DNA of 64,000 bases from Rhizomys pruinosus (taxonomy: Eukaryota > Chordata > Mammalia > Rodentia > Spalacidae): positions 1,133,516-1,197,515 of the forward strand of contig VZQC01001040.1 in assembly GCA_009823505.1 (NCBI GenBank), read 5' to 3'. The notes below the pieces were generated by a model. It saw only the letters and a list, made by a program, of their open reading frames with translations, did no database searches and had not been told where the DNA came from. A program made the position numbers and the translations under genes. This document shows positions 33,961 through 44,959 of the stretch, piece by piece; the stretch's first letter is position 1, and each line of letters begins with the position of its first letter.

Positions 33961-35112
33961 TACACTGTGTATTTAAACAACATGTGGTTTACATGAATCT
34001 GATAAAAACGGTAATGTCATCTGAATTAAATGAGTATAATTCAGCTGTCTGGTGGGGGCCCACATTTGCTTTTACATAAAATCTGTAGAGCAAGAATTTG
34101 GGATTGACAACATTCAATGTTCTCTATAACTATTTTCTGTTTGTATGTATCACCTTGTAGCATTATCCTTTAAGATGATTAAACGTAAAAATTAGTTTGC
34201 TTCCCAAGTTAATATATTAGTCACCCAAAACACATGGGTGAATTTATGGAAATCTATGCCTTGATCCACCCTATAGTCCATGTATATACAGCTGGATCAC
34301 GAAAAAAAAAAAAATTTACAACTATCTTCTTGGAGACTCCAACGCTAAAAAAAAAGGGGGGGGGGATACAGAAAGACATGAAACCTTTTCATCAAACCCT
34401 TGCAATTCAAATCTTAAAACTAACTATGGGAAAAGATTTGTTTGTTCCAACAGGACAAAACGTCACCAACTTAACGGCTGAGAAAGAAAAGATACAGGTT
34501 TGCATTGAGTAGGATGTACCAAAAAGTGGCAACGGAAAGGCTGACCCGTCTGAACATTCAAAGGAAGAAAAGCCTCAGATTGCCATAAACATCGAACCCC
34601 TCTGTGGATCCTACATGTAACAACTAGTTATAATGAGTCCTAATGAAACTTACCTTCTAGGTGCCACAAAGGTTCTGATATGAGAGACTTCCTTGCCTTC
34701 CCACCCATAGAACAAGGAGAAATATGACAATGATGAGGTCGCTCCCCAACTGTAAATTGGAGACAACTATTGTAGAGGTGATCTCTTATAAAACCGGTAA
34801 AACTGCTTTCTTTAATTGACTACTAGACATGGGAACTGTGGAAGGGATTACTCTCTGTTCAGAACCAAATATAATACTAAAGTCCTAGGGCTATGCACTC
34901 AGGCAAAATATATTAATACAGGAGCTTTTTATTATTAGAAAAAAACATGCATCAATTTGCTACGTAATTTAGGGATGTAAAGTTATATTTCTTTATACCT
35001 CCATGCAAGTTTATACTTAAACTGTGAATCCCTAAATATATTTTGGAATTAACCTATTGTTTATTTTCAGACTTTGTAATTTGGTATACGTATGGAATAT
35101 AAAAAAAAGCTA
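33961..35112 (+). mobile_element. P-family element, block P1 with L1 3'UTR-like end
   Basis: 34380-34970 aligns with 3750-4270 in the same orientation: CTGAACATTCAAAGGAAG, CCCCAACTGTAAATTGG, GGAAGGGATTACTCTCTG, CAAATATAATACTAAAGTCC. It passes into GTGAATCCCTAAATATATT and AATTAACCTATTGTTTATTT, also found in the L1 3'UTR at 26890-26960, then a short A-run. The 92-residue frame at 34234-34512 might be the relic of an old coding region; I cannot name it. Confidence 0.48.
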
Positions 35113-35455
35113 AGAATAGAATCATGAACATCAGTGGTTGGGATAGAAGGGATGTGTGGATGAAACTGATCAACCAAGTTGCAGCTATATAGAACATCAT
35201 GGTTTGGTGTATGATTTTAGAGTAGGATCAATATAGATGAAATGTTGCATGCTTTTCAAAAGTCTCAAAGAAAGAACTATGGAAGTTTTAAACATGAAGA
35301 AATTATACATGTTTAATGACATAGACATGTTCAGCAGGTTTAAGCTTTAAACAATATATACATGTATGAAACATCATGTGACCCTTGTAATATGTGCAAC
35401 TTTATATTTGCATATGTCAGCCAAAATAAATTTAATTTAAAAAATTAAAAAAAAA
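35113..35455 (+). mobile_element. Old L1M-type 3' end
   Basis: Ends ACATGTATGAAACATCATGT, then TAATATGTGCAACTTTATAT and an AATAAA/A-rich tail, the layout of the old mammalian L1MA-type 3' end. Upstream, TCAGTGGTTGGGATAGAAGG fits the same UTR. This would predate rodents. Confidence 0.5.
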
Positions 35456-36299
35456 AGAAAATGTTACTTGCTTTGTGATACTTGCTATAAACCACAACCA
35501 GGATGTATTTTTTATTAGGATTTAAGATTTAGTTGTTTTCTTGTTAAACCTAATGAGTGATTCTATATCAACAGAGGCTGGAAATAATTCTTTGTCTGTG
35601 CCTTATTTTTTTTTGTGTGTGTGTGTGTGTGTTTGTGTGCCTGTTTTAAGGCCCATTTTAACAATAGTTGGATTCTGTTCAAGGTTTTAATCTGTGAATT
35701 GTAGTTATGTAACTTGTTACATTTTATTTGCACAGGGGTGGTGGGTGAGATGACAGTGGATTTTGAAATCAGTATAGTGTGGGCTCTGGAAAACTGAACT
35801 AAAAATCTGAGAAACTTCAGGATAAGGACAGGGGTAACAGACGATTTCAAACTCAGCATCAAGCAAAGTAGCCAGGGGTTTTAGTAGTAATTAGAATGAA
35901 ACAAATATTTTCAAATGCAAAGAGTAATATATAAAGTATTAGTCATAATAGCTTAAGCAACATCAATTTAAGAATTTTCTGGAGTCAAGGTCTGACATAG
36001 ACTCAGTGTAGTAAAATTAAGATATTGAAGACCCCCAATCCTTTCAGAGAATGGGGAGAGACTCTATCCAGTGAGCATTTGAGCTATAGGACAGATTCAG
36101 TCCATGGCAATTGTATGACTAAAACCTTTGTTTGTGCTCACATTCACCTCCTGCTTCCTAGGGCCACTCAGAGTCCTTCCTCTTGGTTGCACTATCTTCT
36201 TCAGTGTCCTCAAATGTCAGTCCCATTTTGTTCATGATAAATCAATTCTTCATCTTTGGCCTCATCTCTCCAACAAAGCAGGGAGATGTTCTATAGTAC
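35456..36299. other. Unique sequence with a short (TG)n at 35612-35640
   Basis: No other feature recognised. Confidence 0.4.
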
Positions 36300-36530
36300 A
36301 TGGTCATGTGTGTGTTTGTATGTGTGTGCATGTGCCCATGTATGAGCATGTGTGGAGGCTAGGTGTCATTTTACAAGTCCTAGCCATTTTTTGTGTGTTT
36401 TTGAAACAGGGTTTCCCACTGACTTTGAGTATGACAAACAGGCTCAGAACCAGATATCAACTTTTCTTTACCTGCCTGGTGCTAGAATTACAGTCATGTG
36501 TCACCATGATTGTTTTTAAATTTTAATTTT
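36300..36530 (-). mobile_element. B4/RSINE-like SINE relic
   Basis: TGTGTGTTTGTATGTG, TTGAAACAGGGTTTCCCACT, GCTAGAATTACAGTCATGTG and CACCATGATTG fit the reverse complement of a B1-bearing fused SINE. Old and weakly bounded. Confidence 0.45.
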
Positions 36531-36540
36531 ATTATTATTG

Positions 36541-36865
36541 TCCTGGTTAGGCTTAATTGCCATCCAGACACAGCCTAGAGTCATCTGAGAGGAGAAGCGT
36601 CCATTGAGAAGTTTCCTAAATCAGGTTGACCTGAGGAGTTGCTAGAAGGGTTATTCTTACTATTCACTGAGGGAGAATTATCTAGGCAACTGTGGACAGT
36701 ATTCCTCATGCATATTGAGCTGGGTTATGTAAGAAAGACAGCTGAGACTGAGCCTGTAACCAAGCCAGACAGTGATGAGCAAGAAGTGCCTTTGTGACTT
36801 CTGAATCTAGGTTCTTGCCTTGAGTTCCAGCCTGGATTGACTGTGTTGTTTCCTATTTACTTGAA
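36541..36865 (+). mobile_element. Rodent ERV LTR
   Basis: CAGCCTAGAGTCATCTGAGA, CATTGAGAAGTTTCC, GTAAGAAAGACAGCTGAG, AGCCAGACAGTGATGAGCAA and TTCTTGCCTTGAGTTCC match the sense strand of the LTR type seen antisense at 11.7 and 37.9 kb. Confidence 0.55.
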
Positions 36866-37199
36866 TTACAGGACACAGTAAAACCAAGAGATGTCCTAAC
36901 ATGTTTCCTATGCTCCAGACATAATGTTCCTTACTTACATGATAGAGAAACTGTCTAATTTGCCCTGAAATCCAGATCAATCTCCACACTTTGCACTGTT
37001 TTCCTTTCTAAGCCTAGGAATCAGGAGCTCAAAGTGGCCAGGAGGAGCCTTCCAGCTCAATGACATGCTTGTTGTGTCTCATGGCAGAAGCACTTCACAT
37101 TCTGAAGTAAAGACTTCTAATCCATCAGAGCAAAATGTCCTGGGAACAGTGATAGAATCCAGGATTGTAATTTACATGAGTGCATCTGAACTATGTTGT

Positions 37200-37715
37200 T
37201 AAGAATATGTTGTGCTCCCAGGCTGTATCATGGAGACCAGTACAGGACGCGGTGCTTACTGGACCTCATTTGGTGACCATGTGAAGGGAAAACCCCAGTG
37301 TGGAACACAAGGGCAGAACTGATGGTGGTTTGGCCTTACCAAGGAGGAGTCTTCAAACATGACATCTTTCAGCCTAGTAAAGAAAAAAAATCATAAGCCG
37401 AAGATGCTAAAACCTATAATATATGTGGCATGCATATGTACATATTTTGGAGTGATGATATTGGAAGAAATAACAACAACAACAACAACAACAGAAAGAT
37501 GGTGTCCAAGAACTGACTGAAACAGTGAACTTCTGCTTAAAACAGTAAACTTGTGCATTGAGAATTTTGAAAGAGACTGAGAAAAGATGAAAAACATGTT
37601 TGGCAGAATTCATGAGCTCTGGTGGAGTGGGGGGCATGGAGGGGGCACAGGTCTAGATTTGATTTGAAATTTTGTATGAAATGCACAGAGCTTCAATAAA
37701 AATTGGCTTAAAAAA
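37200..37715 (+). mobile_element. Chimeric unit X, copy 1 (5'-truncated)
   Basis: GGCTGTATCATGGAGACC starts a block that aligns with 58568-58740 (GCTTACTGGACCTCATTTGG, GAACACAAGGGCAG, CCAAGGAGGA) and antisense with 52.3-52.45 kb. After an AT-rich joint it passes into an L1 3'UTR tail: ATATTGGAAGAAATAACAAC, AAGAACTGACTGAAACAGTG, the G-rich tract and ATGCACAGAGCTTCAATAAA. No coding frame. Confidence 0.6.
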
Positions 37716-37879
37716 GAATAAATGATGTGTGAAAGTGCTATCACGAAAAAAAAAGAACATGGCGTGCATAAATACACATAAATTATTCAGATAGTTGTGT
37801 ATTCTTTCCTCTATTCCTTTTTCCTACAATGTAGCATTGATTGAGATGATACCAGTGCTTGTATCATGGTGGTGACTCT

Positions 37880-38285
37880 TTGTTGTGTTTAAGTTATAAT
37901 AAAATATCATGAGCAAAAGCAACATGGATAGGAAAGGGTTTATTTCATCTGACAAGTCCCAACTGGCATTCTGTTATCATGGGAAGCAAAGGCAGAGATC
38001 CAAGGCAGGAACCCAGAGGCAGGAACAGAAGCAGCAGCCAAGGAGGAATAGTGCTTACTGGCTTGCTTCCCTGGCTTGCTCATCCACCTTTCTTGTAGAG
38101 CCCAGTTTTGCCTGCCCAAGGATGGCACCATGCCTGGTGGACTGGGCCCTCTTACATTAATTATCAGTCAAGAAAATGTCTCAGAGACCTGCCCACAGGG
38201 CCAGACTGATGGAAGAAATTATTATTCAGTTGAGGGTCCTTCTTCCCAAGTGACTCTAGTTTGTGTCAAGTAAACAAAACAAAAC
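37880..38285 (-). mobile_element. Rodent ERV LTR, antisense
   Basis: ATATCATGAGCAAAAGCAAC, AGGAAAGGGTTTATTTCATC, AGGCAGGAACCCAGAGGCAG, CAGTTGAGGGTCC and GTTTGTGTCAAGTAAAC. The family pattern is clear. The 83-residue frame inside it is a passenger. Confidence 0.6.
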
Positions 38286-38307
38286 AACAACAAAAAACCC
38301 CAAATCA

Positions 38308-38311
<4 letters not shown>

Positions 38312-38352
<41 letters not shown>
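38312..38352 (+). repeat. (TA)n microsatellite
   Basis: About 20 uninterrupted TA units, bordered by a short CA run. Confidence 0.97.
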
Positions 38353-38360
<8 letters not shown>

Positions 38361-38470
38361 ATGAGATAGATCATGATGTTAGGCAGAATTACACCATCAT
38401 TCTTATTTTCATTTGGAAAAGTAAGCAAGGGTTGAGGAGATGTGATTGCCAAGTTGACAAAGGGTTGATT

Positions 38471-38979
38471 TGTGATAGTTAAACTTGGTTACCAATGTAC
38501 TGGACCTGGAATCCATTAAACAGCTAGGGGACCTGCTCCTGTGAGGCTTTTCTTGATCAAATTATTTGCAGTGGAAAGACCCTGCACTCTAAATGTAGAC
38601 AGCACCTTCTGGTGGCAGCACAGATAACAAGACACAGGAGGAAAATATGTTATGCCAGCTTGCCTTCTCCTGCTGACAAGTTCCTCTATTCTGTTGCTGC
38701 TGATACCTTCACTGCTATTAGAACCAGATTCTTCAGTATTCCAATGTAGGCTCAAGACTAGTAGCTCTCTGGGAATCCTCCAGGCCTTCAGCCCCAGGTT
38801 GGGACTGCTGAGACATCCAGGCTTATGGTCTGGGAAACTATAGGTTTCTCAGCTTTCTAGGGTGAGACAACCATTTTTGGACTTCCAAGACCAAAATCTG
38901 AAACACCATCTGATAAATTCCCTTTTAATTATATTAATTCTATCTTTTCTGGTATTTAGAGAGAGTCCTTACTGATACA
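38471..38979 (+). mobile_element. ERVL-type LTR relic
   Basis: Starts TGTGATAGTTAAACTTGG and ends TTACTGATACA, giving TG...CA ends. The middle (AATCCTCCAGGCCTTCAGCC, GGGACTGCTGAGACATCC) matches the solo LTR at 50.43-50.48 kb and unit X at 58.45 kb. No TSD was seen. Confidence 0.55.
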
Positions 38980-38999
38980 ATTACTGCATGCATGATTTG

Positions 39000-39240
39000 T
39001 GTGAGTGTATTCTTGTGTATGAGTGTGGGTTCACCCATGTTTAGATGTCAAAGCACAGCTTTCAACAGTCCATGAAAGTTGTCTCACTGCCTCTCTTAAT
39101 TGTTTCTTATCTTTTTAGCCACCCACCACTGCACCTGACCAGTTCTTGTTGGCTGGTGAAATCCAGTGGTGAGCTGAAAGCAAGCCTCAGCTTAGGAAAC
39201 AGGGTTGTCCTACATGTGGATGATTCTGTGTCGAAAGTAT
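39000..39240 (-). mobile_element. Probable SINE relic (B4-like)
   Basis: GTGTGAGTGTATTCTTGTGT, TTTTTAGCCACCCACCAC and CTTAGGAAACAGGGTTGTCC fit a reversed old SINE. Weak. Confidence 0.3.
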
Positions 39241-39379
39241 GGGAACAAAAAGAAAAAAAATTGTTTCTTATCTTTGTGTTTATATATCTGTGTGTTTAAA
39301 TGTGTGTATGTATTTCAGCATGGTATATGAATGAAGTATGTATGAAGTGGTGTGTAGCTATGTGCACACAACTATGCAC

Positions 39380-39715
39380 ATGCCTGCAGCAACCAGAGGA
39401 TATTGGGTAAACTTCTCTATTGCTCTCTACTCCATTTCTTTAAGATGGGATCTCTCACTGAATCTGGAGTTGATATGGAAGCTAGCAAGCCCCAGGCATG
39501 CTTCTTTCTGTGCTCCTTATTTTCCTGGGCTTCCAGGTGCAGACATCAGGGTCTTCTGTTTTACTTTCATGCTGAGACCACAAGGCAGTTTCTTACCCTT
39601 CTGCAACAAGTGTGCCAACATGATGAGCCATCTACCCAGCTCTCTTCCTGGCTTTTTTGCATGAGTTCTGGGTATTGAACTTATGCACAGTTTCCCAACC
39701 GAACTATCTTTCCAA
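39380..39715 (-). mobile_element. B4/RSINE-like SINE
   Basis: GATGGGATCTCTCACTGAAT, AAGCTAGCAAGCCCCAGGCA, GCATGAGTTCTGGGTATTGA and the reversed head GATGAGCCATCTACCCAGC fit the fused rodent SINE. The overlapping frames of 108 and 91 residues are artefacts. Confidence 0.5.
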
Positions 39716-40054
39716 CCTAAAATTCTCTATCTTAAAGGATCCTTATGCTTCAATTGACTCATGTAGATAACTCAAGATATCTTTATTTTGTTGTCAATTT
39801 TAATTCCAACTGCAACCTGAATTTCTTTCTCTCCTGGAATCAATGTTTCTTTGGTTTGGGATAGATACTTATTCAGGTGGTGAATGAACTCTCCACAAAA
39901 ACAAAGGCAATTGGAATACTCAGAAAATAGAGATGAACAGAGAATGAGATCAGTAATTAGCTTCATCTCCTGCTTTCTCATGTATGCTTCTTTATTAAAC
40001 TTGAGAACACAATCTAGATCCTCTAATGTCAGTCTGGGTTATTCTTTAATAAAA
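39716..40054. other. Nothing recognised
   Basis: Flank of the inverted L1; no clear TSD found. Confidence 0.4.
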
Positions 40055-40830
40055 TTATTGATGTCTGGTATAGTGATCCCCCTGTATTGCACTTTTTGTT
40101 CAGGGTTGTTTTGTCTATTTGGGGTCTTTTATTTCTCCATATGAATTTAAGGATTTTTTCCAAGTCTGTGAAGAAACTCTTGGGGATTTTAATTGGGATT
40201 GCATTGAATCTGTATATTAATTTGTATATTAATCTGTATATTATTTTTTCCAATCCATGAGCCTGGGAGGTCTTTCCATCTTCTGATGTCTTCTTCAATC
40301 TCCTTCTTCAGGTGTTTAAAATTTTTGTTGTAGAGATCTTTGGTGTCTTTGGTTAAGTTTGGACTTAGGTATTTTATTGTTCTTTTGGCTATTGTGAGTG
40401 GGAAGATCTTGTATTCCTTCTCTACTTGTTTGCTGCTGGTGTAAAGAAAGGCTACTCATTTTCCTAAGTTAATTTTTTTATCCCACCACTGAAACTCTTA
40501 ATCATTTCTAGGAGTTTTCTAGTAGAGTTTTTGTCATCCCTTACATAAACTAACATATCTGCAAAGAGGGATAGTTTAACTTCCTCTTTTCCAATTAGTA
40601 CTCCTTTAATTTCCCTTTCTTGCCTTATTGCTCTAGCAAATGTTTCAAGCTCTATATGGAAGAGGAGTGTTGATAGGGGACAGCCTCGCTGTGTTCCTGC
40701 CTTTAAAAGGAATGCGTCTAACTTTTCTCCATTTAGGATGATGTTGGCTGTGGGTTTGTTGTATATGGCTTTGATTACATTGAGGAATGTTCCCTCCAGT
40801 CCAAATCCCTCTAGGACTTTAAACATGAAG
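40055..40830 (-). pseudogene. L1 ORF2, inverted 5' segment (RT region)
   Basis: The minus frame at 40826-40464 reads the RT core ([20 protein letters not shown], then LSLFADM in place of FADDM). The frame at 40298-40029 continues to [17 protein letters not shown] and GGSLYQTS. It stops just where the plus-strand piece at 40831 begins, so together they cover a continuous ORF2 stretch. Some stops and frameshifts. Confidence 0.88.
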
Positions 40831-42135
40831 TGATATTATAGGCTATAGTCATAAAAACATCCTGGTAGTGACACAAAAACAGACCCATGGACCAGTGTAA
40901 CCCAACTGAAGATATAAACTTGAGCACATAAAATTTCAGCCACCTCATATTTGACAAAGGACCCAAAAGACACAGTGGAGGAAAGACAGCATCTTCAGCA
41001 AATGGTGCTGGCAAAACGGGATCACCATCTGTATAAGAATACAATTAGCCGGGTGTGGTGGCACACGCCTTTAATCCTAGCACTTGGGAGGCAGAGGCAG
41101 GCGGATCTTTGTGAGTTCAAGGCCAGCCTGGTCTACACAGTGAGTTCCAGGACAGCTGGGGCTACAGGGAGACCCTGTCTCAAAAAGACCCCCCCCAAAA
41201 AGAATACAGTTAAACCCTTACCTCTCATCCTGTACAAAAAATCAACTCCAAAGGGATCACAGGCCTAAATATGAAACCCAAACTCTTAAAGTGATAAAAG
41301 AAAACATTGGCAGCAATCTTCAAGACATAGGCATTGAAAAAGACTTTCTAAATCAAATAGCAGCTGTATAGGAAATAAGGTCAACAATTGACAAGTGGGA
41401 TCACGTTAAACTCAAAAGCTTCTGTACAGTGAAAGAAACAATCAATGAAGTGAAAGGAAAACTCACAGAGTAAGAGGGAAACTTCACCAGTGATACAACT
41501 AACAGAGCATTAACATCCAGAATACATAAACTGCTCAAAAAACAAAGATGTAAGAAAACAAATGACCCACTCAAGAGATGGAGTAAAGGGCTGAACAGAG
41601 ACTTCACAAGTGAGGAAATAAAGACGGCTGAGAAACATCTTAAAGTGTTCAACATTATTAATAATTAGGGAAATGCATATTAAAACCACTCTAAGGTATC
41701 ATCTCACTCCAATAAGCCTGACCAAGATCAAGAAAACGAAACACACCAAATGCTGGAGAGGATGTGGGGAAAGAGGAACACTCATCCACTACTGGTGGGA
41801 ATGTAAACCTGTACAACCACTATGAAAAGCAGTATGGAGAACGCTTAAAAGACACAAAATGAGGCTACCACTTGATCCAGTCACACCACTCCTGGGTATA
41901 TACCCACAAGATTCATCCTACCACAAAGATACATGCACATCTATGTTTACTACAGCTCTCTTCACAATAGTGAAGAGCTGGAACCAACCCAAATGCCCTC
42001 AACCAATGAGTGGATAGAGAAAATGTTGTACATCTACACAATGGAGTTCCATACAGCAGGAAGGAGAGATGACATCATGAACTTTCAAGGTAAATGGATG
42101 GAACTAGAAGACATTATGTAAGTGAAGTAACACAG
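40831..42135 (+). pseudogene. L1 ORF2, C-terminal segment of the same insertion
   Basis: Starts at the codons after GGSLYQTS (TATAGGCTATAGTCATAAAA) and runs to the ORF2 end (MLYIYTMEFHTAG, then GACATCATGAACTTTCAAGG). Broken by stops and by a B1 at 41048-41199. The geometry, inverted 5' segment followed by 3' segment, is that of twin priming. Confidence 0.88.
41048..41199 (+). mobile_element. B1 SINE with 13-bp TSD
   Basis: GCCGGGTGTGGTGGCACACG to CTCAAAAAGACC followed by a C/A run. TSD AAGAATACARTTA at 41035-41047 and 41200-41212, one mismatch. Confidence 0.93.
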
Positions 42136-42790
42136 TCCCAGAAAAAAAAAAAAAAAAACCAACAACCTACAAATGGTATCCCTCATCTGTGGATGCTAGC
42201 AACAAAAACTTACTAGTAAGGCGAACTGAGCAATATATATTCATATTCTTTTACCTGAAAGCAACTGTACCATTATAATATGAATACCTTAGGGGGCTGG
42301 AGAGATGGCCTAGTGGTTAAGAGCGCCGACCGCTCTTACAGAGGACCCGGGTTCGATCCCCAGCACCCACATGGCGGCTGAGAACCGTCTGAAGCTCCAA
42401 TTCCAGGAGAACTCCAGTTCCAGGGGAATCCGAGACCCTCTTCTGAACTCCGCGGCGTTGCACGACACGGGTGCACAGACTTGCATGCAGACAGTACATT
42501 CATACACATACAGAAATAAATAAAATTAAAAAAAAATAATAATATGAATACCTTAATGGGATCTAGAATAAACCTATCACTTGTGTTCAGACTTTGTAAT
42601 TGTGGTATTTGGGGGGAGGGTATGTATGCATACTTTAGAGTAATATAAAATTAAAGGGGAAAAGTGAATTAAAAAAAAAAAGACATGTATGGCAGAATGT
42701 ATGAGCTCTGATGGGGAGGGGGCAAGGAAGGGGAATTAGGTCTAAATTTGATTAAGAAGTGTATGAAATACATAAAATTTCAATAAAAAA
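42136..42790 (+). mobile_element. L1 3'UTR of the twin-primed copy, interrupted by a B2
   Basis: GTGGATGCTAGCAACAAAAA, then the B2, then CTTAATGGGATCTAGAATAA, GGGGGGAGGGTATGTATGC, the tail GTATGGCAGAATGTATGAGC, a G-rich tract and ATGAAATACATAAAATTTCAATAAA-like tip. Confidence 0.82.
42292..42538 (+). mobile_element. B2 SINE with exact 17-bp TSD, best preserved
   Basis: GGGGCTGGAGAGATGGCC head, A box TGGCCTAGTGG, B box GGTTCGATCCC, and many intact CpGs (GAGCGCCGACC, CTCCGCGGCG). TSD ATAATATGAATACCTTA is exact at 42275-42291 and 42539-42555. It is the youngest-looking element in the window. Pol III transcription is possible but not shown. Confidence 0.96.
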
Positions 42791-43004
42791 GTAAAAATAT
42801 ATTGATATCTTTAACAATGAAGGAGATTGGGGAAAACTCCAAAGTCTGAAAGAGTCTAAGGTGGATATTTTATGTATCAACTGGAAAGAGAATGCATCAT
42901 ATGAAAAAGTAGTATCCAAATCTGTTTTTTTAAAACAGCATTCTTTTTGACAAGAAAAATAATATCTGTGAGACATTAATCAAAGCTACCATTTTTAAAA
43001 TTTT

Positions 43005-43082
43005 GGGGGCTGTGAATGTAGATCACTGGAAGAGCACATGCTTAACATGTAAGAACATAAGTTCAATTTCCAACACTTTATC
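43005..43082 (+). mobile_element. ID-like SINE
   Basis: GGGGGCTGTGAATGTAGATC, AGAGCACATGCTTAACATG and TAAGTTCAATTTCCAACAC follow the ID/BC1 layout, including a decayed B box. The tail has become a TATC repeat. Confidence 0.55.
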
Positions 43083-43170
43083 TATGTATCTATTTATCTA
43101 TGTATCTATGTATCTATGTATCTATTATATATCATCTATCTATCTATCTATCATCTATCTAGATAATATC
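43083..43170 (+). repeat. (TATC)n microsatellite
   Basis: Degenerate TATC/TATG units after the ID-like SINE. Confidence 0.9.
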
Positions 43171-44619
43171 TTTGAAGTATTTGGCCTGACATGAGATTTC
43201 AATGAGGCCCAAGTTAACTAGATTGATGTTAGATGAATAATAAGTAATGCATTTTCATCCATTTTAGCTGCTATTTTTGAAATATTTCCCCTACAGTAAT
43301 TACTAGATTGTGAGGATTAAAATGTAAAAAATACTATATCATTTCAGCCAAAATTTTGTAAATTACTACCCATAGTACTCCATTCTCTGACCACCTGGGA
43401 TGCCTTTTACTTGTTTCTGAAAACACCCATTCAAATATTTGGACAACAGTTTCTCATAAAATCCATCAATCACATTCAATCATGTTCACATTCATGCATG
43501 GAACATTAAACATGGAGAAATGGCAAATATTCAAAAGGGCCTTTCATAGAACTCATTCATTTATTTCTGAGCTAGTTTTCCATTGTCTTCCTAATTCCCT
43601 TTCCTCATTAGTAGCAAGCAGTTTAGATGATAATGCTATATCATTTGACAAAGTTGTTTATTGATTTCACTCTTGTTTTACAATGATACATAAAGTATTT
43701 CAAGTTGTATGTAGACATGTTGAATGACCTATTTTCTCATCCAATTTTATAGGTTATAGCTTGAATGTAATACTTAAGACATTTAAAGTATTTACAAAAA
43801 TGTCTCAACAATTCATTTACTTATTCTTTGCACTCTGTAACATATTTAGACATCAGGAAATATGCATTATGTGTTATCCATTATTATTATTAAAAAGAAA
43901 ATTTCAGGAGGGAAACACAAAATTTCTGCATTATAAAATATTCTCTGAATTGAACATTCTCTCCTGAATGTCTTTCTCCTACATAGATCTCAGCAAAGTG
44001 GAATATTTAAGTCACCATCTTTGGGATAATTTGACTTCTACATTTATCATTTCATAAAACTGAAACCACTTGAAGACAGTAGAAAGATAGGATTAATTTT
44101 ATTTATATTTTATTGAGTGTGCATTTCATATAATCAAATTTAATCAAATTTAAACCTCCCATCCACACTCCTTATTTCCCCACTAAATTTCATTAAATCT
44201 TTGATATATGTTAAGACCTATTGGCCAAATATTTGTATCCAGATAACTCTCAGTACAAGATCATCAACTGGGATCTAGTCAGCTTATTTAGAGTCACTCC
44301 CTTAAGGAAGATCTACTCTCCCTTACACCACAGTTATTGGTTCCTAATAATTTTTCATCTTGGTTGGTCTCTGCTGCCCATTTTCCCAGTTCTAAACTAG
44401 GATTTTATCTGATTGAATAAGGAAGATTTTTGTGTATGCTGTCACCATTGTTGGAAATTCATATGAACAAGTTCCCAGAGGTCTGAAATCCTCTGTTTTC
44501 TTATGTTCACGCACCATTCCTGGATTCTACAATCTTTCTGCCCCTCTTCAACAATGACCTCTGTGTGGTTGATGATTAATATAGGAGTACTTTCCAGGAT
44601 ACACACTCTTTTTTCTCTT
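43171..44619. other. Mostly unique sequence
   Basis: About 1.4 kb of AT-rich DNA with no recognised repeat or coding frame. Confidence 0.4.
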
Positions 44620-44634
44620 ATTCTCTATGACTTT

Positions 44635-44900
44635 TTTATTTTAAAATTTTTATTTATTTTATTTTTTATTTATTTATTATTTATTTTTTATTATTTTATT
44701 ATGTGTATGAATGTACTGTCTGCATGTAGGTTGGTGCACCCGTGTCATGCAATGCTGCGGAGGTCAGAAGAGGGTGTCAGATTCCCCTGGAACTAGAGTT
44801 AAAGACGGTTCTCAGCCGCCATGTGGATGATAGGGATTGAACCTGGGTCCTCTGCAAGAGCAGTCAGCATTCTTAACTGCTAGGCCATCTCTCCAGCCCC
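44635..44900 (-). mobile_element. B2 SINE with exact 15-bp TSD
   Basis: Long TTTA-rich tail at left, reversed body, and head AGGCCATCTCTCCAGCCCC at right. TSD ATTCTCTATGACTTT at 44620-44634 and 44901-44915. Confidence 0.95.
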
Positions 44901-44959
44901 ATTCTCTATGACTTTAAACATTTTAGTGTCTTTCTGAGAGGGGTCTGGGAGATTTGTCT

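Noticed and set aside
34234..34512. 92-residue frame as an expressed retroviral protein
   Set aside because: It crosses two homopolymer runs, lacks neighbours in frame and lies in a degraded repeat; at most a relic.
38312..38352. Regulatory TATA cluster
   Set aside because: Plain TA dinucleotide repeat without promoter context.
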